Assembly: GCA_023432025.1 (NCBI GenBank)
Contig: JAEYVE010000247.1
Span: 1 to 64,000, forward strand
Source of the DNA: Pseudomonadota bacterium
GTDB taxonomy: Bacteria; Myxococcota_A; Polyangia; Polyangiales; Polyangiaceae
DNA length: 64,000 bases
Direction: 5' to 3'
A program made the translations under genes and the position numbers. The notes beneath the pieces are model-generated. The model worked only from the letters and a program-made list of their open reading frames with translations. It was not told the origin of the DNA and made no database searches. Shown here piece by piece: positions 26,589 to 34,729 of this stretch. Position 1 is the stretch's first letter; each line of letters begins with the position of its first letter.

Positions 26589-26662
26589 GCGCCCATAGCT
26601 CAGCTGGATAGAGCGTCGGCCTCCGGAGCCGAAGGTCTGTGGTTCGAATCCACATGGGCGCG
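26589..26662 (+). tRNA. tRNA-Arg (anticodon CCG)
   Basis: A 74-nt cloverleaf: acceptor GCGCCCA/TGGGCGC, D-arm GCTC/GAGC, anticodon stem TCGGC/GCCGA with loop CTCCGGA (anticodon CCG, reads CGG), a 5-nt variable region and T-arm TGTGG/CCACA with loop TTCGAAT. Discriminator G at 26662 and an encoded CCA at 26663-26665. All stems pair fully. Confidence 0.97.
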
Positions 26663-26700
26663 CCAGGCATGGCCTGGCGAGCCCATGTGGACTTCGATCC
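26650..26700. repeat. Inverted partial copy of the tRNA-Arg 3' end
   Basis: Bases 26650-26668 (tRNA T-arm strand, acceptor and CCA) pair with 26672-26690 in a 19-bp stem with one mismatch and a 3-nt loop. The similarity runs on: 26681-26700 matches the reverse complement of the tRNA 3' end with one extra base and one change, including the TTCGA of the T-loop. It may be a remnant of recombination at the tRNA or may serve as a processing or termination hairpin. Confidence 0.6.
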
Positions 26701-26786
26701 CTCGCGCTCGCCGTTCCGGCTCACCCTCGGGCGAATCCAGGCTCTTGCTGACGTAGCGCGTACCAGCCGCGCGGGGCCGCTCGCAA

Positions 26787-28055
26787 TCACGACTGCGCAG
26801 ACACGCTGCTCACGATGTCCGACGTCGAGCCGTGGGCCAGCTTTGGGCGGCCGAAGCATGCTTCTCGGACGAAGGCTCGAAACTCCAATCCGCTGTCGAG
26901 GGCGGCAAAACGACGCGCGATACTTCGCGCCGAGGTCGTGAAGGACTCGTCTCGCAGCACCCGATTCACCGCGTCGACCACGGCTTGGTCGGTGACCCGC
27001 CGCGCCTTGACCAGCACGCCGGCGCCCGCACGTTCGATAGCCGTCATCGCCAAGTACTGGTCGAAGTTGGACGGCAGACCGATGACCGGCGTGCCTTCGG
27101 CAAGCGCTTGATACGACGTCGTGCTGCCACCGTTCGAGATCACCAAACTGGCCCTCTTGGACAGCTCGTCTCCGGATACGAACGGAAACGCGCGCACGTT
27201 GTCCGGCAGACCGTTCAGCTCGCAGCGACCGGCGGTAGCGATCACTGCCCGAACCGGCAAACGGCCGAGCGCACGAAGCACGTGCGGCAACGCGTCCACG
27301 CGGCCAGAGGAGCCCAAGGTGACGTACACGAGCGGCCTTCCATCATCGTCACCCAAACCCATTGGAAGCGGGACACGCGGCGCCCAGAGAACCGGTCCGA
27401 GAAAGCGGTGCGATGGCGGCGCCGCGTCCACAGGAGTGAGCGAAGGCTCGTCGACGTACAGCGTGTCGTCGCCGTAAACGAGCGTTTCCAAGAGGCTGCC
27501 GAGCTCGGGTAGCCCGTGACTCTTGCGCAGGCTGTTCAAAGGGCGCGCGAAGTGCGCGAAGACCTGGGGAATGGCCATCGGAAAGTACTTCTCGGTCGTC
27601 TCTTCGCCGAGGAGCCGCACGATGGGGTGATCCGGAACCGGAAACCCGTCGCGCCGGTAGTACGGGCTCCAGTAGGCGTTGATGAGCGTCGCGTGTCGCA
27701 CGCCGCGCAGAGGCGCGCTGACCGCCAGCGACAAGCGGAAATCTCCCACGACGAGATCGGGCTGGACTCGATCGAAGAGCTGAAGCTCGTGCTCCACGTA
27801 CTTGGCGAGGACCTTCTTTTCGTAGAGGCGTTTGCCAGCCTCCATGGCGCCGAGCACACGCTCCTTGGCGAGCGTGAACAGCGGATGCTGAACCAAGCCG
27901 CTGCCCTCGAACACCATCGGGTCGAAGGCGCTGCTCGCAAAGTGCACCTCGTACTCGGAGCGCGACAAGGAGCGCGCCAGCACGAACAGGCGTACGACCT
28001 GAGCCAAGGTGATGTTCTCGGAAACGAAAAGAATGCGGGGGCGCCTCGTAGTCAT
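26787..28055 (-). CDS. Glycosyltransferase (GT1/MGT family), probably carotenoid-linked
   Basis: 422 residues from ATG 28055, which overlaps the stop of the DUF3047 gene (ATGA) and has AGGAGG nine bases upstream. GT-B fold: N-terminal acceptor half starting RPRILFVSENITLAQVVRL, and a C-terminal nucleotide-sugar half with VYVTLGSSG and the UGT-like segment ISNGGSTTSYQALAEGTPVIGLP. Enzymes of this group (including zeaxanthin glucosyltransferase CrtX) move sugar from a UDP- or dTDP-sugar to a lipophilic acceptor. Its place in the locus opposite crtYEIB suggests it decorates a carotenoid or a derivative, but hydroxylase genes that would create the acceptor are not in the window. Confidence 0.85.
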   Translation of the reverse strand: MTTRRPRILFVSENITLAQVVRLFVLARSLSRSEYEVHFASSAFDPMVFEGSGLVQHPLFTLAKERVLGAMEAGKRLYEKKVLAKYVEHELQLFDRVQPDLVVGDFRLSLAVSAPLRGVRHATLINAYWSPYYRRDGFPVPDHPIVRLLGEETTEKYFPMAIPQVFAHFARPLNSLRKSHGLPELGSLLETLVYGDDTLYVDEPSLTPVDAAPPSHRFLGPVLWAPRVPLPMGLGDDDGRPLVYVTLGSSGRVDALPHVLRALGRLPVRAVIATAGRCELNGLPDNVRAFPFVSGDELSKRASLVISNGGSTTSYQALAEGTPVIGLPSNFDQYLAMTAIERAGAGVLVKARRVTDQAVVDAVNRVLRDESFTTSARSIARRFAALDSGLEFRAFVREACFGRPKLAHGSTSDIVSSVSAQS

Positions 28056-28891
28056 GGAACGGCCTCCTGAGGTTCTTTTCTCGGCAACGTCGCCGGCGCA
28101 CGCCGGCACAAGCGAATGTCGGCGAAGTAGGCTCCGCGCGCGCTTGCGGCGTGAGCGGTCAAAGAGAGACCGGTGGGACCTTCGCTGTCGGTGCGCTCGA
28201 ATAGCTGTCGGTAATCCGACAACAAATCGACGCGCACGCGATGCCAGCTCGCCCCGGTGGGCGCCTGCGCACCCGAATTCTCCGAGTCGATGGCGAGCCA
28301 CTTGTCGTAACCGAATCGCTCGCCGCGAAGCTTGCCCTCTGGTTCCTGACTTCCCAGCATGTAGCCGAGACGTCGCACCATGAACGGTAGGCCGATCATC
28401 CACACCGCCGTCACGCTCGCGGCCCCGTGACTCGCCAGCTCCGCGCTCGTCTGCGCCGCTCTCGGCTCCGAAGCGGGACGCCACAGCCACTCGACGAACG
28501 GATACTCTTCGAGATCCCAATTCTCCACACCGCGTCCGAGGACGACTTCGCGGTGGAAAGCGCGCACGTGGAGCGCGCGCCGTCCGTCCAGCGTGACCAC
28601 TCGAAAGAGCCCTTGTCGCTTCGCCAGATCGAGGCTCGATGCCGGATACGTCTCCCAGCTCGAAGGAAATGCTCCTTCGGGGTCCGCGCGAAAGTCGTCC
28701 ACGAGACGGTCGCAGAGGCTCGCTTCGCTCACGGGCACCGACTCTGCATCGCGGTGAAGGTCCTGCACGACGATTCGGTGCGCGGCTGGCGCCCGCGCAG
28801 GCGCCGTCTTCGTGGCCGCCGTACACGCCACGGTCCCGAAGGCCGCGCCGAGCGCGACTACTGCTCGCGAAAGGACGGCAAGGTCACTCAT
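28052..28891 (-). CDS. DUF3047-family lipoprotein
   Basis: 279 residues from ATG 28891 (overlaps the permease stop, ATGA). Signal with the lipobox FGTVAC at about residues 20-25. The rest resembles DUF3047: LVDDFRADPEGAFPSSWETYP near the start, WDLEEYPFVEWLWRP in the middle and a C-terminal strand-rich part (ASARGAYFADIRLCRR). The fold of this family suggests ligand or carbohydrate binding, but no function is established. It is sandwiched between an ABC-2 permease and a glycosyltransferase with overlapping codons on both sides, so all are made together. Confidence 0.75.
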   Translation of the reverse strand: MSDLAVLSRAVVALGAAFGTVACTAATKTAPARAPAAHRIVVQDLHRDAESVPVSEASLCDRLVDDFRADPEGAFPSSWETYPASSLDLAKRQGLFRVVTLDGRRALHVRAFHREVVLGRGVENWDLEEYPFVEWLWRPASEPRAAQTSAELASHGAASVTAVWMIGLPFMVRRLGYMLGSQEPEGKLRGERFGYDKWLAIDSENSGAQAPTGASWHRVRVDLLSDYRQLFERTDSEGPTGLSLTAHAASARGAYFADIRLCRRAPATLPRKEPQEAVP

Positions 28892-29949
28892 GTTCTGGCC
28901 CGTGCGAGCACGGTCGCGCCCATCCCGAAGCCCGCGGCTGCTATGCCGAGCAAGACCCCACACGGCATGAGCAATTCGACGTACGAGAAGCGTCGGAACG
29001 TAGCGCCTTCCAGCGCCAAGATGCTCCACTTGGCGGGGCTCAAATCACTCACCGAGAGAAGCCAGTCGGGCATGAAGCTGAGCGGCACCATGCCGCCGCC
29101 CAGCATGGCCATGAGGATCAGCACCGCCCACCCCGCTCCCGCGACGGCTTGTTCCGTGCGCCCGAGCAGGCTGAGTAGCATCGTCACACCGACGAAGCAG
29201 AGGGCCGCGGAAATCAGCGCCAGGCCCACCGCTAGTGGCCGCTCGAAGCGTAGACCGAACACCGCCATGGCGACGAGGCTCAGTACCGCAATGACCGTCA
29301 AGCACGAGGTCAGGCACGCCAGCGCCTTCCCCCCGAGAATGGAGCTCCTGTGAATGGGTGCGGCCGTCAGCCTCAGCAGCGTCCCCTGCGTGCGTTCCGT
29401 GACCATGGAGATGGCGAAGCAGGCTGCGCATCCAATCAAGCCCCACAGAACCGCGGCGGGATACACGTATTCGGTTGCCCGAGGTCTCCCATCGCGCGCT
29501 TCAGCCACGCTGGTGGTTTCGACGGTCACGGGCCGCGAATCGTCCGGCGTGGGGCTCATCTGCTTCAGCACCGCAGTCACCGCCTCGCGCACGAACGCGG
29601 CTTCCACCGCGCGCGACGGATCGGTGCCAAGGCGCGCCCTATCCGTCCCCTTCAGCTCGACGAGGGCAACGGCTCGCCCGCGACGAACGAGGTCGTGAGC
29701 TTCTTCGAGTGTCGCGATTCGTACGGAAAGGCGCGACTCACGCCCGAGCGCCTCCGCGAATGACGAGTCGCTACTGCCCGCTACCACGACCGTTTCGAGG
29801 GGCGCTTGTTCTCCGCGCAATCCGGCACGCAGCACTCCACCCAGAAAAAGCGCAAAGATGAGCGGAAAGCCGAGCACCCAGAAGAGCGCGACCTTGTCTC
29901 TCAGCAAGAGACGCAAGTCCTTGGCTGCCAGCCAGATCGCAGCGCGCAT
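28888..29949 (-). CDS. ABC-2 type transporter permease
   Basis: 353 residues. An N-terminal helix (about 20-42, VALFWVLGFPLIFALFLGGV) is followed by an extracytoplasmic domain (about 45-170) and five more helices to the C-terminus, the ABC-2/NatB-like layout used for export. ATG 29949 overlaps the ATPase stop by one base, and its own stop overlaps the DUF3047 start. With the ATPase it forms an exporter of unknown substrate. The locus hints at a lipid-soluble pigment or a glycosylated product. Confidence 0.88.
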   Translation of the reverse strand: MRAAIWLAAKDLRLLLRDKVALFWVLGFPLIFALFLGGVLRAGLRGEQAPLETVVVAGSSDSSFAEALGRESRLSVRIATLEEAHDLVRRGRAVALVELKGTDRARLGTDPSRAVEAAFVREAVTAVLKQMSPTPDDSRPVTVETTSVAEARDGRPRATEYVYPAAVLWGLIGCAACFAISMVTERTQGTLLRLTAAPIHRSSILGGKALACLTSCLTVIAVLSLVAMAVFGLRFERPLAVGLALISAALCFVGVTMLLSLLGRTEQAVAGAGWAVLILMAMLGGGMVPLSFMPDWLLSVSDLSPAKWSILALEGATFRRFSYVELLMPCGVLLGIAAAGFGMGATVLARART

Positions 29950-30920
29950 CAGTCTCTCAGCCTCTTGCCCGTGAGCGCCAAAAATACGGTCTCGAGCGTG
30001 GAGCGCCGCACGGTGAGCTCGCGGAGCCCTTCGCCTTCGAGCATGAGCCGCTCGAGCACCTCCGAAGCGTCGTCACACTCGAGGACGACCCGACGCGTGG
30101 TCGGCTCCTCGGACCAGGCGAAAGCAGGAGCGCCCGCGGCCATGCGCAGCTCGGCTCCGTTCGTGAACTCCGCCTCCACACGCAGGCGCGAGCCATGACG
30201 CGCGAGCAGCTCAGCAGTCGACCCCTCCGCGATGACCTGGCCTCGGTCGACGATGGCTACACGGTCACACAAGCGCTCTGCCTCTTCCATGTAGTGAGTC
30301 GAGTACACGATGGTGAGACCCGCTGCCTTGAGCGCCTCGATGCTCCGAAAGATGTGCTCGCGTGATTGCGGATCGACACCGACCGTCGGCTCGTCCAGGA
30401 GCAGCAGCGACGGCTGGTGGAGCAGCGCGCACGCCAGGTTGAGACGGCGCTGCATGCCGCCGGAAAACGAGCGCACCCGCTGCGCCCGGTGGTCCTCCAG
30501 CCCCGCAAAGTCGAGCGCCCAGGTGACGCGGGCAGCGATGTCCGAAGACCGCACGCCGTGCAGGCGAGCGAAGAGAACGAGGTTCTCCTCGGCGCTCAGC
30601 TCTCGATAGACGCCGAGCCCCTGCGGAACGAAGCCGATCCGGCGCCTGAGCTTTTGCCGCGTTGGATCCACGGCGCCATCGAGCTCGATGCGACCGGCGT
30701 CGGGGCGGAGCACGCCAGCCAGCATGCCTAGAGTCGTGCTCTTGCCCGCCCCGTTCGGCCCGAGCAGTCCCAGACAAGTCGCTGCGGGTGCCATGAACGA
30801 CACCCGGTCTACGGCCGTTCGGTCTTCGTAACGCTTGAGCAAGCGAGTCACGACCAGGCCCGAGCTTGGGTGCGATGCCCCAGGGCGCCCCGGGTGCGCA
30901 GGAAGAACAGGCTGGTTCAT
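29949..30920 (-). CDS. ABC transporter ATP-binding protein (DrrA/CcmA type)
   Basis: 323 residues, one nucleotide-binding domain: Walker A GPNGAGKSTT, Q-loop VPQGLG, signature SFSGGMQRR, Walker B LLLLDEPT, H-loop STHYMEEAE. The extra C-terminal domain of about 90 residues is typical of ATPases paired with ABC-2 permeases. First gene of the minus-strand arm of the carotenoid locus; start ATG 30920 with GAGG upstream and a promoter at 30942-30970. Confidence 0.92.
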   Translation of the reverse strand: MNQPVLPAHPGRPGASHPSSGLVVTRLLKRYEDRTAVDRVSFMAPAATCLGLLGPNGAGKSTTLGMLAGVLRPDAGRIELDGAVDPTRQKLRRRIGFVPQGLGVYRELSAEENLVLFARLHGVRSSDIAARVTWALDFAGLEDHRAQRVRSFSGGMQRRLNLACALLHQPSLLLLDEPTVGVDPQSREHIFRSIEALKAAGLTIVYSTHYMEEAERLCDRVAIVDRGQVIAEGSTAELLARHGSRLRVEAEFTNGAELRMAAGAPAFAWSEEPTTRRVVLECDDASEVLERLMLEGEGLRELTVRRSTLETVFLALTGKRLRD

Positions 30921-30941
30921 AGGACCTCGACCGCTGCCCGT

Positions 30942-30970
30942 GTTCTATGACCTCGCCAATATCTCGTCAA
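30942..30970 (-). promoter_or_regulatory. Sigma-70-like promoter of the ABC/DUF3047/glycosyltransferase arm
   Basis: On the minus strand TTGACG (30970-30965), a 17-bp spacer and TAGAAC (30947-30942), which would start transcription near 30935, about 15 bases before the ATPase ATG. The -35 matches five of six consensus bases and the -10 four of six. Confidence 0.5.
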
Positions 30971-30973
30971 TCC

Positions 30974-30990
30974 CTAGACAGGACGTCTAG
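30974..30990. promoter_or_regulatory. Palindromic operator candidate in the divergent carotenoid promoter region
   Basis: CTAGAC (30974-30979), 5-nt spacer, GTCTAG (30985-30990), a perfect inverted repeat lying four bases beyond the minus-strand -35 and about 25 bases before the crtY start. A weak plus-strand promoter can be drawn through it (TAGACA 30975-30980, 17 bp, GATAGT 30998-31003). It would suit a regulator that controls both arms; the CarH-like protein of this locus is the obvious candidate. Confidence 0.5.
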
Positions 30991-31012
30991 ATATGACGAT
31001 AGTGGTGGCTCC

Positions 31013-32170
31013 GTGAACGAGAGATTCGACTACGTGCTCGTGGGGGGCGGCCTGGCCAATGGCCTGGTCGCGCTTGCCTTGCACCAATGCGGCTCCGCAC
31101 GGGTTGCCCTCGTCGAGAGCGGACCTCGAGTCGGGGGCAACCACACCTGGTCGTTCCACGAGGGGGACCTGCGCGGCGCGGCCCGGCAGCTGGTGGCCCC
31201 GCTCGTAACGAGCGCCTGGCCGGCGCATGACGTCGCATTCCAAGGACGGACGAGACACATCGAGCGAGGCTACGCGTCGATCACCAGCGCGAGCTTGGCG
31301 ACCGCCGTCGAGCGCTCCTTCGCGCACAGCGAGCGCAGCACGCTGCTACTCGGCGAAAGTGCACAACGCCTCGACCGAGGCTCGGTGACGCTGCAGAGCG
31401 GCCGCGTGCTCGAGGCGCGGGCGGTGCTCGATGGTCGCGGCGTCTCGAGAAATGAGCCGACGCGCGCGCCGCATCGCGGCGGCTACCAAAAGTTCGTGGG
31501 GCTCGAGCTGGAGCTTTCCGCCGACTCGCCGCGCGAGCTGCCGCTACTCATGGACGCTCGCGTCGAGCAGCTCGACGGCTATCGGTTCGTCTACGTGCTG
31601 CCATTTGCGCGCCGGCGCGTGCTGATCGAGGACACGTACTACTCACTCTCGCCGCTACTCGAGCGCGACATGTTGAGATACCGAGTGCTCAGCTACGCGT
31701 CCGAGCACGGCTACGCCGTCAAGGCAGTCGTGCGCGAAGAGCACGGTGTCTTGCCCATCCCGACGCACGAGGGCTCGGCGTCCGACAAGGACGACGGAGC
31801 CATTCCGGTGGGGATGCGCGCTGGCTGGTTTCATCCGACGACCGGCTATTCGCTGCCGATGGCCGCGCGCTTCGCCGAGCTCGCGTCGCGCTGCGCGCCC
31901 GAAGAAATCCACGACGTGGCTCGGGCGTTCTCGACCGCTCACCGCCGGAGCGCTCGCTTCGCGCGCCTCTTGAACCGTCTCCTGTTTCGCGCCTTCGCGC
32001 CAGAGAACCGTCAACATGTCCTCGAGCGCTTCTATGGCCTCCATGACGACGTGATCGCCCGCTTCTACGCCCTCGAGTCGTCTCGCTTGGACCGAGCGCA
32101 CATTCTGTGTGGCCGCCCTCCGCGAGGATTTTCCGTAAGCCAGCTGCTTTTGGGAGGTGCCACCGTATGA
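31013..32170 (+). CDS. crtY: Lycopene beta-cyclase (CrtY type)
   Basis: 385 residues from GTG 31013, which directly precedes NERFDYVLVGGGLANGLVALAL; a frame extending to 30947 would run over the control region. N-terminal FAD/NAD(P)-binding GxGLAN motif, then GGNHTWSFHEGD and the LIEDTYYS segment that matches the conserved IEDT/FLEET region of CrtY-type cyclases. It converts the psi ends of lycopene into beta rings, giving beta- or gamma-carotene. First gene of crtYEIB; its stop overlaps the crtE ATG (ATGA). Confidence 0.9.
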   Translation: MNERFDYVLVGGGLANGLVALALHQCGSARVALVESGPRVGGNHTWSFHEGDLRGAARQLVAPLVTSAWPAHDVAFQGRTRHIERGYASITSASLATAVERSFAHSERSTLLLGESAQRLDRGSVTLQSGRVLEARAVLDGRGVSRNEPTRAPHRGGYQKFVGLELELSADSPRELPLLMDARVEQLDGYRFVYVLPFARRRVLIEDTYYSLSPLLERDMLRYRVLSYASEHGYAVKAVVREEHGVLPIPTHEGSASDKDDGAIPVGMRAGWFHPTTGYSLPMAARFAELASRCAPEEIHDVARAFSTAHRRSARFARLLNRLLFRAFAPENRQHVLERFYGLHDDVIARFYALESSRLDRAHILCGRPPRGFSVSQLLLGGATV

Positions 32171-33201
32171 ACACTGCCGTACTCGCGCGCGAGACCCATT
32201 CGCCCTTGGTGGAGCTATTGGAAGCCGAATTCGCCGGCGCACGCGAAGCCCTGGAGCACGGTCCATTCGCCGCCTTGGACGAACGCCACCTGGACAGCTC
32301 GCTGCTCGAGCCCTTGCGAGACTTCTTGGGGCGTCCGGGAAAGGAGTTCCGCGCGCGGCTCGTGGAGTGTGCGTATTCCCTGGCAGGCGGTAAGGGTGCG
32401 CCCCCGACGTTGCTCCCTTGGATCGTGGAGATTCTGCACGCCGGGTCGCTCATCGTGGACGACATCGAGGACGGCTCGCCGTACCGACGCGGCCAAACGG
32501 CGCTGCACGTGCGCTACGGCCTTCCCTTGGCGCTCAACGCGGGCAATTGGCTGTACTTTTGGGCGGAGTCGTTGATCGAGCGCCTGAAGGTGACCCCGGG
32601 CATCGAGCTCGCGCTGCACCGAACCATCAACCGCGCCTTGCTCGATTGTCATCGTGGCCAAGCGCTCGATTTGACGCTGCGCATGAGTCAACTCGCCCAA
32701 GGGGAGGTGCCCGTGGCCGTCGCTACGACGACCGCGCTGAAGACGGGCCGCTTGATGGAGCTCGCTGCCTCCCTCGGCGCCATCACGGCAGGCGCACCAG
32801 CGGATCGCGTGGCAGCCATCGCGCATTTCGCCAGCGATCTCGGCGTGGCGCTGCAGATGCTCGACGACGTCGGTGGGCTCTACAGCGAAAGCCGCACGCA
32901 CAAGGGGCACGAAGATCTGCGACTCAGTCGCCCGACTTGGCCGTGGGCTTGGCTCGCAGAGACCCTGTCGGAGGAGCGCTACCGCTCTTTGCGGTGCGAG
33001 GCGCTCGAGGTGGAAATGCACGACCGCCACCCGGAGCACTTGGCGGAGCGCTTGCGCGCGGAGCTGGGCGTCGATCCCAAAGCGAGGGCCCACGAATGCA
33101 GCATGCGAGCCATCGCGCGCCTCAAGTCACAGCTCGGCAACTCGGCCGCGCTGCGCGCGCTGTGCGCGGAAATCGGCCGATTGGAGCGGAGCTATGACTG
33201 A
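32167..33201 (+). CDS. crtE: Geranylgeranyl diphosphate synthase
   Basis: 344 residues from ATG 32167, overlapping the crtY stop. Trans-prenyltransferase fold. The first Asp-rich motif reads VDDIEDGSPYRRGQ, the second LDDVGGLYSE. The DDIED...RRG form and a second motif lacking its third Asp recall type III (eukaryote-like) GGPP synthases rather than the usual bacterial CrtE with two DDxxD motifs. It makes C20 GGPP for phytoene synthesis by adding isopentenyl units to allylic diphosphates. Ends eight bases inside the crtI gene. Product length cannot be fixed from sequence, but the operon supports GGPP. Confidence 0.88.
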   Translation: MNTAVLARETHSPLVELLEAEFAGAREALEHGPFAALDERHLDSSLLEPLRDFLGRPGKEFRARLVECAYSLAGGKGAPPTLLPWIVEILHAGSLIVDDIEDGSPYRRGQTALHVRYGLPLALNAGNWLYFWAESLIERLKVTPGIELALHRTINRALLDCHRGQALDLTLRMSQLAQGEVPVAVATTTALKTGRLMELAASLGAITAGAPADRVAAIAHFASDLGVALQMLDDVGGLYSESRTHKGHEDLRLSRPTWPWAWLAETLSEERYRSLRCEALEVEMHDRHPEHLAERLRAELGVDPKARAHECSMRAIARLKSQLGNSAALRALCAEIGRLERSYD

Positions 33202-34729
33202 TTCGGAAATAAGGAGCTCGTCCCGCGTGCGCCGCGAGCGCGTCGCCGTCATCGGCAGTGGATTCGGTGGCTTGAGCCTCGCCATTCGCCTGCAGGCCGC
33301 CGGCTTCAGCGTGGTTCTTTACGAGTCACGCGACAAGGCGGGTGGCCGCGCCTACGTCTTCGAGGAACGAGGTTTCGTCTTCGACGCCGGTCCCACCGTC
33401 ATTACGGCCCCCCATTGCATCGACGAGCTGTTCGAGCTGTGCGGCAAGCGGCGCGAAGACTACGTGGAGCTTCTGCCCGTCACTCCCTTTTACCGCCTGC
33501 TCTGGCAAGACGGGACGACCTTCGATTATTCGAGCGACGCCGAGAGCATGCGGCGTCAGATCGAGCTCATCGAGCCGCGCGACGTGGACGGCTACGAGCG
33601 CTTTTTGTCTTACAGCCGCAAGGTATTCGCCAAAGGTTACGAGGAGCTGGCTGCGACGCCATTTCTGAAGTTCATGGACATGGTGCGCGTGGCGCCGGAT
33701 TTGGCGAAGCTGCGCGCGGACCGCTCCGTTTACGCCACCGTCGCGCGCTTCGTGGAGAACGAACACCTGCGCGAGGCTTTCAGCTTTCATTCGCTGCTCG
33801 TGGGAGGCAATCCCTTCGAGACCAGCGCCATCTACACGCTCATCCACTACTTGGAGCGGAAGTGGGGCGTCTTCTTCCCACGCGGCGGCACGGGGGCCCT
33901 GGTGGAGGCGCTCGTCCGGCTCTTCACGGAGCTCGGCGGCGAGCTCCGGCTCGATTGTCCGGTGACTCGCATCGAGCTGGACGAATCCGGCACCACGCCG
34001 ATTCACAGAGTTCACTCGGCTCGAGGCGTCGAACCGTTCGCGAAGGTCGCGTCCAACGCCGACCTCCACCACACCTATGGCACGCTGTATCGCGGCAACG
34101 CGGCGGCGCACTCGCACACGAAGAAGCTGGAACGGCTCGAATGGTCGATGTCTCTCTTCGTGCTCTATTTCGGCACGGATCGTGTGTACGAGGACGTCGC
34201 CCATCACAGCGTGCTCTTCGGATCGCGCTACGAAGGACTCCTGTCGGAAATCTTCCACGGACGTTCGGTGCCCGAGGATTTCAGCCTCTATTTGCACGCA
34301 CCGACAGTGAGTGACCCGAGCTTGGCGCCCCCCGGCTGCAGCACGTTCTACGTGCTGAGCCCCGTACCTCACCTGGGCCAGGCGCCCGTTGACTGGGGCA
34401 CGCTGGGGCCACGCTACGCAGAGCGCATTCTCACGGCACTCGAGCGCGTGCTGCCGGATCTCCGCAAACACGTGGTGTGTCAGCGCTTCGTCACTCCGCG
34501 CTACTTCCAACAACAGCTCGGCGCGTATCAAGGCTCGGCGTTCTCCGTGGCGCCCAAGCTCACGCAGAGCGCATGGTTTCGCCCGCACAACCGGGATCCG
34601 AAAATTCCGGGGCTGTACATCGTCGGCGCCGGCACGCACCCGGGCGCCGGACTGCCTGGCGTGATCAACTCCGCCAAGGCGACTGCGACGCTGATGCTGG
34701 CGGACGCCACCTCGGAGCACGCTGCGTGA
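33194..34729 (+). CDS. crtI: Phytoene desaturase (CrtI type)
   Basis: 511 residues from ATG 33194, overlapping the end of crtE by eight bases. N-terminal FAD-binding motif VAVIGSGFGGLSLAIRLQAAG with ESRDKAGGRAY, the FDAGPTVIT strand, and the C-terminal signature YIVGAGTHPGAGLPGVINSAK, all typical of CrtI. Membrane-associated enzyme that introduces double bases of conjugation stepwise from phytoene to lycopene (or neurosporene). Since crtY follows the lycopene branch in the same operon, lycopene is the likely product. Its stop overlaps the crtB GTG. It could be one of the special myxobacterial CrtI variants that split the reaction between two enzymes; only one CrtI is in the window. Confidence 0.93.
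   Translation: MTDSEIRSSSRVRRERVAVIGSGFGGLSLAIRLQAAGFSVVLYESRDKAGGRAYVFEERGFVFDAGPTVITAPHCIDELFELCGKRREDYVELLPVTPFYRLLWQDGTTFDYSSDAESMRRQIELIEPRDVDGYERFLSYSRKVFAKGYEELAATPFLKFMDMVRVAPDLAKLRADRSVYATVARFVENEHLREAFSFHSLLVGGNPFETSAIYTLIHYLERKWGVFFPRGGTGALVEALVRLFTELGGELRLDCPVTRIELDESGTTPIHRVHSARGVEPFAKVASNADLHHTYGTLYRGNAAAHSHTKKLERLEWSMSLFVLYFGTDRVYEDVAHHSVLFGSRYEGLLSEIFHGRSVPEDFSLYLHAPTVSDPSLAPPGCSTFYVLSPVPHLGQAPVDWGTLGPRYAERILTALERVLPDLRKHVVCQRFVTPRYFQQQLGAYQGSAFSVAPKLTQSAWFRPHNRDPKIPGLYIVGAGTHPGAGLPGVINSAKATATLMLADATSEHAA

Noticed and set aside
26578..26669. 10-bp direct repeat around the tRNA as attachment sites
   Set aside because: GCGCCAGGCA at 26578-26587 and 26660-26669 is too short, and no integrase gene is near.
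30947..31012. Earlier start of crtY
   Set aside because: The added residues lie in the divergent control region and do not resemble CrtY N-termini, which begin just before the FAD motif.
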